Assembly: GCA_035651595.1 (NCBI GenBank)
Contig: DASRFJ010000256.1
Location: 1 to 15,792, forward strand
Source: JAFARZ01 sp035651595
GTDB lineage: Bacteria; Actinomycetota; Actinomycetes; Streptosporangiales; Streptosporangiaceae
Reading direction: 5' to 3'
DNA: 15,792 bases
Made by a program: the position numbers and the translations under genes. Positions 1 to 5,951 of the stretch are shown here, in pieces (positions within the stretch are counted from its first letter, which is position 1; the number at the start of each line of letters is the position of its first letter). The notes under the pieces are model-generated. The model saw nothing but the letters and a program-made list of their open reading frames with translations. It was not told the DNA's origin and ran no database searches.

Positions 1-108
1 ACTTCGCTCTCCTTCGTTGCTCTGAATCCACTTCGAAGGATCGCGAGGTGGCCGCCTCACGTCACGGCAACACGCCGCACTCAGGCAAACCAGTCACATC
101 TAGATCAG

Positions 109-429
109 TTACCCCATACACCACACCCGTGGACGTGAACCGGGGAAGTGCCAGGAGAAGTCGAGCCTGCTTGGCTCGGCGCAGGCGAGGACGGCCGATC
201 GGCAGCAGTAGCCGTCGCCGTGGTCGACCTCGAAGTCTGAACCAGCCCCGACCGCGCCGCTGACCAGCTCGCCCAGCCACTGACTGAGCAGGCCCGCATC
301 GGTCAGGCACTGCCATACCCGAGCACGAGGAACCTCGATGCGCCACATGAGGCTGACGTCGGCCGATTCATCAATGCGGATCAATGGCACAGCAGCAACC
401 CCATGCTGACTGCACAGGACAGTCCGCAT
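109..429 (-). pseudogene. Truncated SRPBCC/AHSA1-like protein
   Basis: The 106-residue product carries the N-terminal half of an SRPBCC (START/Bet v1-like, AHSA1 group) fold: a strand rich in R-I-E-V-P, the A-R-V-W-Q-C-L-T-D helix, L-S-Q-W-L-G, and the strand ending L-D-F-S-W-H-F-P-G. Full members run to roughly 140-160 residues and continue after the F-P-G turn with two more strands and a long C-terminal helix. Here the frame ends nine residues after F-P-G and none of the three minus-strand frames continues the fold. I therefore infer a 3' truncation. The ATG at 429 has no clear ribosome site. A GTG at 390, just before P-L-I-R-I-D-E, is a reasonable alternative start. It lies 90 bp downstream of the IS-split gene on the same strand. 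The ligand is unknown. Confidence 0.5.
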
Positions 430-519
430 CTGCCGCGTGGCGTAATCAGATAACTTGCCGTCGGGCTGGGCCGACGCTGTTCCTTGGTCGGGAGCTACGC
501 GGCATACTGGTGTGCCGGC

Positions 520-1120
520 TTACGGTTCCGGTGAGCGGTGCGGTGGCCGCCAGCCGAAGCGGTGGGCCCACTGGCTCACTGGTACTGCCTGGAGTTGCCG
601 GAGGATATCCTGCGCGGCACGCTCAGGGTCGCTGTAGCCGGCGGTCACCGCGAGCACCTGCTGGGCAAACGGCGTGAAGCCGGAGCTGGCGTTCTCGAAG
701 CTGATCATCACACCATCCTCTTGCCAGGCAGGCGCAACCCACGCCAGGGCCAGATCCGGCGCGATCAGCGTCATGGCCCGGGCATGCAGCCCTTCACGCA
801 CCAGCTGGGCAGTGACCCGGCGCGCAGTCTCCCAGGAACGATCTGCCGAGGCGCGCCTGATCTCGGCGATATAGCGGCCGCGGTCGAAGTGCAGATCCCG
901 GAACGGCCACGGTGTGCCGTCCGGACAGCCGCTGCCGGCCCGCACGGGGCCATCGAAGACGCCGGTATAGTCACGGAAATCGACCCAGGACACCTTCCTG
1001 CCATCCGGCGACGGCAAGATCACCGGCGCGATGACACCGCAGCCTGCCTCGCCGCATGAGCAGCGGTACACCGCGACCCGGCGGCCCTGGTCATCGGGCA
1101 GCAGTGGCGACTGATTGGAC
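520..1120 (-). pseudogene. C-terminal part of conserved hypothetical protein split by an IS3-family element
   Basis: About 199 residues in one open frame, beginning S-N-Q-S-P-L-L-P-D-D at the left end of the insertion and ending H-R-S-P-E-P. It contains a Cys-rich stretch C-S-C-G-E-A-G-C-G-V followed by V-D-F-R-D-Y, a pattern I associate with unnamed actinobacterial conserved hypothetical proteins. The paired cysteines suggest a metal site, which is inference. The frame stays open into the insertion sequence up to 1395, but that extension is IS DNA and not part of the protein. Removing 1121-2590 joins this piece in frame to the 55-residue piece starting at 2757, giving about 255 residues. Function unknown. 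It lacks its own start and ribosome site, so it is probably not expressed as such. Confidence 0.72.
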
Positions 1121-1142
1121 CCACCCGGGTTTCGTGCACACT
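1121..1142. repeat. Left terminal inverted repeat of the IS3-family element
   Basis: The core at 1123-1141 matches the right end at 18 of 19 positions, with one G/A difference in the middle. The outer two bases (CC) do not match the TG seen at the other end. Confidence 0.8.
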
Positions 1143-1277
1143 GTTTTACGTGTGAACTTTCGGGGTAGCTGAGGTTGATCTTACGCGGAGCGGCGGGATT
1201 GACAAGGGGCGATGACCCGTACGCTTGCCTGCGGATCGGGCAGGTCTTTCCCGCCTGCCCCCGGTGCCCGATGAGGG

Positions 1278-2232
1278 TCATCGCGAGGGTTCTCTTGTCA
1301 GGGCCGCCGCGGCCCAGTATTCCGCTTCGGCTTCGGCGGGAGGCCGGCGTCCGAGCCGGTGCATGAGCCTGCTGGTGTTGTACCAGTGCACCCATTCGCT
1401 GGTGATCTTCTCCACGTCATTGACGGTTCCCAGCGGACCGTCGCGGAATGGCGAGTCATCTCGGGTGCATTCGGTCTTGTACAGTCCTATCGTCGTTTCC
1501 GCCAGCGCATTATCGTAGGCATCACCCACCGACCCTATGGACGGCGCCAGTCCTTCCAGCATCAGCGTCTCGGCGAAATGGACGCTGGTGTACTGGCTTC
1601 CCGCGTCACTGTGATGAATAGCGCCCGGCGCGATCACCTGCCCTTTCCTTCTCCGGTATTCTGTCGCCTGGAGCAGCGCCGACTCGATGAAACCGGCCTG
1701 TTCCGAGGCAGAGCACTGCCAGCCGGGGATCAGCCCGGCGAACGCGTCGATGACGAACGCGGTATAGGCGAACCGGCCGGTCACCAGGGGTACGTAGGTG
1801 AAGTCCGCGACGTGCAGCTGTCCGGGCCGCTGTGCCCGGAACTGCCGGTTCACCAGATCCGGTGCCCGTGTGGCCGCGGGATCGGGGATCGTGGTCCGGA
1901 CCCGGCGGCCGCGGGTGCGGCCCTTCCAGCCGTTCTGGTCCTTCAGCCGCTCCACCGTGCACTTCGCGACCGGATGCCCTGCCGCTGCAGGTACTCCCAC
2001 ATTTTCAGCGTGCCGTACATTGATTCCGGCACCCGCCTCCCGTTTTCTCCTTCCTCGTAGATCCCGGCCATGATCTCGGTCACCGCCGCATCCCACAGTT
2101 CCCTTCTCGACGGGGCGTGAGACACATATGCCCAGTAAGTGCGCGGGGCGATCTGGATTCCGTGCAGCGACAGCGCGCGGCAGACCGGCACGACCCCGAA
2201 TTCGTCTTTCCTCTCATCGATGAAATGGCAGA
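1278..2232 (-). pseudogene. IS3-family transposase orfB (DDE integrase), frameshifted
   Basis: The rve-type integrase of the IS, normally made as an OrfAB fusion by -1 ribosomal frameshifting. The frame opens just upstream of I-C-H-F-I-D-E-R-K-D-E-F-G-V, one base back from the orfA stop. The first part (HTH_21-like, ending K-M-W-E-Y-L-Q-R-Q-G) and the second part (from H-P-V-A-K-C-T-V-E-R-L) are in different frames. They would join if one base were restored in the GGGCATCC run at about 1972-1979. The second part is intact and keeps the catalytic triad: D in V-A-D-F-T-Y-V, D in H-H-S-D-A-G-S-Q-Y, and E in D-N-A-L-A-E-T-T-I-G. The family assignment is secure. The break could be a real inactivating mutation or a base-calling error. 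Confidence 0.85.
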
Positions 2233-2544
2233 TCAGCTCTGTCGCGGGTCGTACTCCCGCGCGAAAAAACCCGTAGCCGCCTTGAGTATCTCTATGGTCT
2301 GCTCAAGTTCGCGGTTCTTCCTTTTAAGCTCGCGGACCTGCGCGGACTCGGCGGTGCTGGTCCCCGGCGATGTTCCCTCATCGACCTCGGCCTGGCGCAG
2401 CCACTTGCGCAGTGTCTCCGGCGTCATCCCCAGCCGCCCGGCCACGGCCGTGATCGCCGCGTACTCGGTCGGGTAGTCTCCCCGGTGCTCGCGCACCAGC
2501 CGGATCGCCTTCGCCTTGGTGTTCGGATCGTACCTTGTAGGCAT
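2233..2544 (-). CDS. IS3-family transposase orfA (helix-turn-helix)
   Basis: A 103-residue product starting M-P-T-R-Y-D at 2544. It has a HTH_Tnp_1 domain (A-I-R-L-V-R-E-H-R-G-D-Y, then A-G-R-L-G-M-T-P-E-T-L-R-K-W) in the first half. The second half is a leucine-zipper-like coiled coil with R-E-L-K-R-K-N-R-E-L-E-Q-T-I-E-I-L-K-A-A. It ends F-F-A-R-E-Y-D-P-R-Q-S, the usual OrfA tail. In this family OrfA binds the terminal repeats and forms the N-terminus of the OrfAB transposase. The frame is also open upstream through the terminal repeat into the interrupted host gene, so a longer start at 2757 would be a chimera. I prefer 2544 because it lies inside the element and matches normal OrfA length. 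Confidence 0.85.
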   Translation of the reverse strand: MPTRYDPNTKAKAIRLVREHRGDYPTEYAAITAVAGRLGMTPETLRKWLRQAEVDEGTSPGTSTAESAQVRELKRKNRELEQTIEILKAATGFFAREYDPRQS

Positions 2545-2567
2545 GCAGCCTTCCTTCCCAAGAAAGA

Positions 2568-2590
2568 AGGTGTGCATGAAACCCGGGTCA
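2568..2590. repeat. Right terminal inverted repeat of the IS3-family element
   Basis: Read on the minus strand it begins with TGACCCGGGTTT and goes on to the TGCACAC block shared with the left end. It directly abuts the broken reading frame of the host gene at 2591. The IS orfA start codon lies 24 bp inside it. Confidence 0.8.
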
Positions 2591-2592
2591 GT

Positions 2593-2757
2593 TCTGCCCG
2601 GAATGTCAGCCGGATCGAACCCGCACCATCCGGGCAGCTGATCCACGAAAGCCTCACGGCCATCGACCAGGATCTGCACTGCCGGCCACTCAGGCTGGCC
2701 ATCCAAGACTACGAAGCGAAGCTGGAGCTCGGACAAATGCCCGGCACGAGAACTCAT
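2593..2757 (-). pseudogene. N-terminal part of the conserved hypothetical protein split by the IS
   Basis: Fifty-five codons from an ATG at 2757, reading M-S-S-R-A-G-H-L-S-E-L-Q-L-R-F-V-V-L-D-G and then a W-P-A-V-Q-I-L-V-D-G strand, ending G-F-D-P-A-D-I-P-G-R at the IS right end. It pairs with the fragment at 520-1120. In the empty site the last codon here (AGA) is followed by AC and then by GTCCAATCAG, which keeps the frame. No strong ribosome site precedes the ATG. The piece runs uninterrupted into IS orfA, so a fused host/OrfA polypeptide could be made, but this is probably fortuitous. Function unknown. Confidence 0.7.
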
Positions 2758-2848
2758 TACAACGACGCTTTGCGGTGCGCCGAGACCATCACCAGAGCCC
2801 GCCAGCAGCAGGCCGATCCCCTTGATCTTATGCGCTCATCTGCCGCGT

Positions 2849-3028
2849 TCAGTGCGCTCGGTGATCCGCGGCTTCCTCCGCCTGAAGGTCGCTGACGATC
2901 CAAAGGAGATTGGAGACCGCGTTCGAGTACCGGAGGTAGCGGGGGTTCTGGTTGCTCTTCGGTTCGCAACTGTTCCGCAGCCGACGAAGGTCGCCGATCA
3001 TACGCTGGAACTGCTCGATGTCGGTCAT
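2849..3028 (-). CDS. Small conserved-looking hypothetical protein (59 aa)
   Basis: A 59-residue ORF beginning M-T-D-I-E-Q-F-Q-R-M and ending E-E-A-A-D-H-R-A-H. The composition is protein-like: charged and helical, with regular hydrophobics (I-G-D-L-R-R-L-R-N, and Y-S-N-A-V-S-N-L-L-W-I-V-S-D-L), no membrane segment and one cysteine. This balance differs from the Arg/Pro/Ser-rich translations of the other frames here, which is my main reason for calling it. A helical hairpin is likely. It lies 91 bp upstream of the IS-split gene on the same strand and may have been co-transcribed with it. The ribosome site is weak (GGTTGAG). I do not recognise a family. Confidence 0.5.
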   Translation of the reverse strand: MTDIEQFQRMIGDLRRLRNSCEPKSNQNPRYLRYSNAVSNLLWIVSDLQAEEAADHRAH

Positions 3029-3292
3029 AGCTCAACCATCTCATCAATAGCCAAGTCGATCCTCCAGCGCCCGCTCATGCCGCGAGGGGCGCCATGCTGA
3101 CACAGCACCTGATCGAGCTCGGGGGTAACCACGTCCGGGTGCAGCCGCTTAGCCACTCACGCTGGACGCCTGCGGTCAGGCCTAGCGCCCGCTAGCCAGC
3201 CGCCGGCTCGGTACGGGCGGGGGCGCTACTCGGCGCAGGGCTCAAATTCCATGGCATCCTCGGAACGTCCACTGACGATCCGCGGAGGACCC

Positions 3293-3688
3293 ATGAGCGT
3301 CTGGGAACGTTCCGAAATCGAACGCAAGATCACCGACATCCTGCGGGAGACCCCCTACCAGGAAGCGCATCACTTCGGGCGTCCCTACCTGAGTGCCTAC
3401 CAGCTGGCCATTGCGGTGGACCGCCGCTGGCCCGACGTGCGTAATGCCCTCGACAACCCGCCGGTCGGCGGCCGCGGTATCGGAACGCGCAATAGCCTGG
3501 CCCAGTACCTGGCGCGTGAGTTGTCGCGCCGAATCAGATCTGGCGAGCTGACTGCCATCGAGGGCGCTTTCCTTTCTGATGAAGACCTCGTAGAACTTGT
3601 TTACGTAGAGACCGATGGGCAACGGGTCACCAGCCTCACCGGCAGCGGCTACGACCTCTCGCTCTTCCGCCTCCGGTCCGCGTCCTAA
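3293..3688 (+). CDS. Conserved hypothetical protein (131 aa)
   Basis: The start is set by GGAGG at 3284-3288, four bases before the ATG; an in-frame ATG at 3251 lacks such a site. The 131-residue soluble product begins M-S-V-W-E-R-S-E-I-E-R-K-I-T. Its core has a helix-rich segment F-G-R-P-Y-L-S-A-Y-Q-L-A-I-A-V-D (about residues 28-43). Next come a Gly-rich turn P-V-G-G-R-G-I-G-T-R (56-66) and S-L-A-Q-Y-L-A-R-E-L-S-R-R-I (68-81). It ends with a beta-like tail G-S-G-Y-D-L-S-L-F-R-L-R. I recall similar unnamed actinobacterial proteins with S-A-Y-Q-I-A-I and S-L-A-Q-Y-L-A-R blocks, but no function is known to me. It stands alone, convergent with the toxin-antitoxin genes. The coding signal is strong, function unknown. 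Confidence 0.75.
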   Translation: MSVWERSEIERKITDILRETPYQEAHHFGRPYLSAYQLAIAVDRRWPDVRNALDNPPVGGRGIGTRNSLAQYLARELSRRIRSGELTAIEGAFLSDEDLVELVYVETDGQRVTSLTGSGYDLSLFRLRSAS

Positions 3689-3796
3689 CGCGCTACAGAC
3701 ATACTCATCTGCCGCAGACCGCGTCTCAGCGGCTCAAGCGGCCGTACCGGTTCTGTTCAGAGTGCTTTGAGGGCTACCCGTATGAGCGGTGAGGCA

Positions 3797-4249
3797 TTAT
3801 CCGGCTGTCTCGTCTTCGGCTGGAGCGGGCGCGATGATCTCGGTGGCCGGGAAGTACGTCCGGTACCGGCGGGCATCGCGGGTCAGCAGCCGGTAGCCCG
3901 CTACGGCGGCGTGGGCGCCGATGTAGAAGTCCGGCATCGGCGATCGCTTGTCCCCGCCGAACCGGCGGTGCCGCACGAATGCGTTCCCGGCGGCGAATCC
4001 TGCCAGGTAGGGCAGGGGGTCGCGTTCGTAGTCACTGGCCGGGAGCAGTTCCTCCAGCTTTTCGACGGTCTCATAGCCGGCGGAGACCTCGGCGTAGATG
4101 AGCGGGTTGATCACCACCCGGCCAGCGTCCAGGGCTGCTGCGATCTGTCCCGCCGACCAGTCAGTCCACTGATCGTCTCCGGTGATGACATCAAGCAGCA
4201 CGCAGGAGTCCACAAGAGTCGCGGGCCGGATCGCCGGGTTATTCGCCAC
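3797..4249 (-). CDS. vapC: PIN-domain ribonuclease toxin, VapC type
   Basis: A 150-residue PIN-domain protein, the toxin of a type II toxin-antitoxin pair. VapC proteins are Mg2+-dependent endoribonucleases that cut tRNA or rRNA when freed from the antitoxin. The acidic residues expected of the active site are visible: D14 in L-V-D-S-C-V-L-L-D, E54 in I-Y-A-E-V, D107 in M-P-D-F-Y-I-G-A-H-A, and D125 in L-L-T-R-D-A-R-R-Y. All four positions are kept, so the enzyme looks active. The start is a GTG that overlaps the last 11 bp of the antitoxin gene, implying translational coupling and antitoxin-first synthesis. The RNA target cannot be read from the sequence. The C-terminal tail (P-A-P-A-E-D-E-T-A-G) is dispensable-looking. 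Confidence 0.9.
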   Translation of the reverse strand: MANNPAIRPATLVDSCVLLDVITGDDQWTDWSAGQIAAALDAGRVVINPLIYAEVSAGYETVEKLEELLPASDYERDPLPYLAGFAAGNAFVRHRRFGGDKRSPMPDFYIGAHAAVAGYRLLTRDARRYRTYFPATEIIAPAPAEDETAG

Positions 4250-4481
4250 GCAGCAGCGCCATGATCTCGTCGGTGCTCATGCCCGCGACGTCGTGCCCGG
4301 AGGCGGTGTTGCGCAGGCGGCGGGCCAGCCGCTGCCCCCTGGTCTCGGCCCCCTGGGCGCGGACGATCCGGAGCGCACCGCCGATCTCGATAACCTCGAC
4401 CTCGTCCCCAGCGTGCAGCCCGTACTTGGCCCGCAGATGCGCCGGGATGGTCACCTGGCCTTTGCTGTTCAGCTTACCCAT
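4239..4481 (-). CDS. vapB: AbrB/SpoVT-type antitoxin, VapB type
   Basis: Eighty residues. The N-terminal half is a swapped-hairpin AbrB domain: K-L-N-S-K-G-Q-V-T-I-P-A-H-L-R, then G-L-H-A-G-D-E-V-E-V-I-E and A-L-R-I-V. The C-terminal half (about 45-80) is an Arg-rich then acidic tail ending M-S-T-D-E-I-M-A-L-L-R-G-E, the type of segment that wraps the PIN toxin and blocks its active site. Such antitoxins normally bind their own promoter with the toxin and repress it. Here, however, the gene overlaps the upstream SnoaL-like gene by 8 bp, so its main promoter probably lies ahead of that gene at about 4830-4900. It is followed by vapC with an 11-bp overlap. Confidence 0.9.
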   Translation of the reverse strand: MGKLNSKGQVTIPAHLRAKYGLHAGDEVEVIEIGGALRIVRAQGAETRGQRLARRLRNTASGHDVAGMSTDEIMALLRGE

Positions 4482-4824
4482 CCGATGGGCGCGCTCCGTA
4501 ATACGTCCACATCTCTGCCATACGGCCGCCTTCGAGCCGTATCAGCCACATCAGCTTGCTGGGCGGAGCAGTATCCCCGTCACGGCTGACCTCTCCCGCA
4601 ACCGCGATGAGGTCCCCGTCGCCGAGCACGGCAGTGACGGAGAACCGCAGACCCGGCTGGGCGGTCCGGATCTTCTCGACGGCTCGCCGTATGCCATCCC
4701 GGCCAGACACCTCCGGATGGGCGTGGTCAATCCAGCCCTCATGCACGATCTCCGCGGCAGCCGACGAGTCCCCGCTATTCCACATGCCGAAGTAACGCGA
4801 CACGACATCCCAGCTGGCCTGCAT
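4474..4824 (-). CDS. SnoaL-like / NTF2-fold ester-cyclase-family protein
   Basis: A 116-residue single-domain protein with the SnoaL/NTF2-like pattern: V-V-S-R-Y-F-G-M-W-N-S-G-D helix, A-A-A-E-I-V-H-E-G-W-I-D-H, G-R-D-G-I-R-R-A-V-E-K-I-R, then the curved sheet G-L-R-F-S-V-T-A-V-L-G-D-G-D-L-I-A-V-A-G-E-V and the closing G-G-R-M-A-E-M-W-T-Y-Y. Family members include polyketide cyclases and many small-molecule binding proteins, so the substrate is unknown. The start at 4824 is chosen because GGGGAG at 4831-4836 precedes it by six bases. A longer frame opens at 4959, but its added part is Arg-rich and lacks a ribosome site. Its stop overlaps the vapB start in ATGGGTAA, an unusual co-cistronic partner for a toxin-antitoxin pair. 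Confidence 0.8.
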   Translation of the reverse strand: MQASWDVVSRYFGMWNSGDSSAAAEIVHEGWIDHAHPEVSGRDGIRRAVEKIRTAQPGLRFSVTAVLGDGDLIAVAGEVSRDGDTAPPSKLMWLIRLEGGRMAEMWTYYGARPSDG

Positions 4825-5110
4825 AGCGATCTCCCCGTCATCTTCTCCTGATGGCGGCAACCACCGTAACAGGGCCAACCTGCCCGCTCGATCCAGATGC
4901 CCGCATCTGCCGCATAGTGCGCGACGTTTCCGCGGAAAACGCTTTGTGCGCGCGTTCACAAGCCGCTTCCGCGGAGACGCCGCACCGTCCGCTTCTGCTG
5001 CTGGTGGCGTCCTGGCGATCGGGCGTCGAGCCTGCCGGGGAAACGACTCGCGTCAGCTGCGCTGTGCCGGTTACGATCCTCTTCGCCCCATGCGATCAGG
5101 GAGGACGATC
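4825..5110. other. Intergenic region between divergent SnoaL-vapBC operon and SEC-C pseudogene
   Basis: I see no convincing gene here on either strand. It must hold the promoter of the SnoaL-vapBC transcription unit and the leader of the rightward SEC-C mini-gene, whose ribosome site AGGGAGGA lies at about 5098-5105. A TACGAT at about 5071 could be a -10 box for the latter, but no good -35 is present. Confidence concerns the absence of genes. Confidence 0.4.
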
Positions 5111-5317
5111 ATGTACCGTGACCACGGCACCGAAGCATCCTTTTGAGCCAATCAGCAAGCACCGCCGGAGGTTCCCTCTAGCGAGTCCCGCGTCAAGCGC
5201 GGCGACCGCATCGTCGGCACCGGCACCGAACTAGTCGAGAAACTCGGCCGGAACGACTTGTGCCCGTGCGGCTCCCCTTAACGAAACTGGCACAACGCTC
5301 GCTCATGCCGCAGATAG
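5111..5317 (+). pseudogene. Small SEC-C zinc-motif protein, broken by two in-frame stops
   Basis: A strong ribosome site (AGGGAGGA) leads into ATG at 5111, reading M-Y-R-D-H-G-T-E-A-S-F and then TGA at 5144. The same frame goes on with A-N-Q-Q-A-P-P-E-V-P-S-S-E-S-R-V-K-R-G-D, then L-V-E-K-L-G-R-N-D-L-C-P-C-G-S-P, and meets TAA at 5279. After it come R-N-W-H-N-A-R-S-C-R-R and TAG. The G-R-N-D-x-C-P-C-G-S block is the hallmark of the SEC-C motif, which normally continues G-K-R-x-x-x-C-C to complete a zinc site; here W-H-N and a lone C remain in register. An intact protein would be about 68 residues. Two point-type stops in one frame with residues kept in register on both sides indicate a recent pseudogene. 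SEC-C tails occur on SecA and on many small proteins of unknown role. Confidence 0.72.
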
Positions 5318-5438
5318 GGCGGTCGGCCCAAAGTGGTTCTGGCGCCGGTCGTCCCTGACGTTCCCGCGGAAGCACGGCTTCCTGTCAGCGGCCTTGCAGA
5401 TGTCAGCTGCTGAGATTCCTGCGATTTCCGGACTGCGG

Positions 5439-5461
5439 GTCTCGGCCGTCTTCGGCCAGAC
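5439..5461 (-). terminator. Hairpin downstream of methylglyoxal synthase
   Basis: Inverted repeat GTCT-(C)-GGCCG / TCTT loop / CGGCC-AGAC: nine paired bases with one bulged C, 22 bp past the mgsA stop. It has no T-tract, as is common for actinomycete terminators. Confidence 0.5.
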
Positions 5462-5482
5462 GCTGCAGGCACCTCGCTGCGG

Positions 5483-5951
5483 CTAGGCGATCTGGGCCGC
5501 GTCCAGCTGCGCCTGGTCACGCAGATCCCGGTCAGACATGGGGTCCCACTGCTGATGGATGCGGCTCATCAGGGGCGACGAGATAACGAAGTCCGCGGTT
5601 GCCCGGTTGCACGCGACCGGAACGTTGCAGACCACCGCGACCCGCAGCAGGGCCTTGACGTCCGGGTCGTGCGGGTGCGGCTCAAGCGGGTCCCAGAAGA
5701 ACACCAGCAGATCGATCTCGCCTTCGGCGATGCGCGCACCGATCTGCTGGTCGCCGCCGAACGGCCCGCTGAGGAAACAGGTGACCGGCAAGCCGAGCTG
5801 ATCGGCGAGCAGCCTGCCGGTGGTAGCGGTAGCGAACAGCTGATGCTCAGCGAGCAGGGCCAGGTTGTACTCGGCCCACTCCAGCATGTCCTGCTTCTTG
5901 TTGTCGTGGGCGATCAGTGCGATCCGCCGCCAGTCGGTGCCGGCAGGTCAT
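5483..5951 (-). pseudogene. mgsA: Methylglyoxal synthase with an apparent 5' frameshift
   Basis: MgsA converts dihydroxyacetone phosphate to methylglyoxal and phosphate, a bypass of lower glycolysis. The family is unmistakable: F-L-S-G-P-F-G-G-D-Q-Q-I-G-A (catalytic Asp), L-L-V-F-F-W-D-P-L, P-H-D-P-D-V-K-A-L-L-R (catalytic His/Asp), and V-A-C-N-R-A-T-A-D-F. The open frame gives only 134 residues from an ATG at 5887. However, the same frame upstream encodes D-W-R-R-I-A-L-I-A-H-D-N-K-K-Q-D, the conserved substrate-binding N-terminus, back to a TGA overlapping an ATG at 5951 (ATGACC). Dropping the A after ATG gives M-P-A-G-T-D-W-R-R-I-A. I infer a one-base insertion right after the start codon. 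Without it the enzyme would be about 155 residues. Rescue from a non-AUG codon is possible; a sequencing error cannot be excluded. Confidence 0.8.

Larger units (their letters stand above)
1121..2590 (-). mobile_element. IS3-family insertion sequence, probably inactive
   Basis: An element of about 1.47 kb with orfA (HTH and coiled coil) and orfB (DDE integrase) read leftward. Its terminal inverted repeats are visible. The right end read on the minus strand starts TGACCCGGGTTTCATGCACAC, and the left end read on the plus strand has ACCCGGGTTTC-G-TGCACAC from 1123, so 18 of 19 positions match. The right end has the terminal TG usual for IS3 elements, while the left end has CC. No convincing target duplication flanks it (left flank TTGGAC, right flank GTTCTG). 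Outside the ends the two flanks are parts of one interrupted gene, which fixes the borders. OrfB has a one-base frameshift, so the copy is probably not autonomous. Confidence 0.85.

Noticed and set aside
1115..2596. Target-site duplication flanking the IS3-family element
   Set aside because: The flanking triplets and quadruplets (GGAC on the left, GTTC on the right) do not match.
2822..3100. Plus-strand 92-codon frame overlapping the 59-aa minus-strand ORF
   Set aside because: It has no ribosome site, and its sequence mirrors the antisense of the better-looking minus-strand ORF.
3094..3195. 33-codon frame starting M-L-T-Q-H-L-I-E-L-G-G-N behind a GAGGGG-like site
   Set aside because: It reads somewhat like a peptide, but is too short to judge, has no context, and its second half is Arg/Pro/Ser-rich.
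4825..4959. N-terminal extension of the SnoaL-like protein to an ATG at 4959
   Set aside because: The extra 45 residues are Arg/Cys/Leu-rich, have no ribosome site, and precede a much better ATG at 4824 with GGGGAG.
5144..5146. TGA in the SEC-C gene as a selenocysteine or programmed readthrough codon
   Set aside because: There is no SECIS-like element that I can point to, and a second in-frame stop (TAA at 5279) plus loss of zinc cysteines fits decay better.
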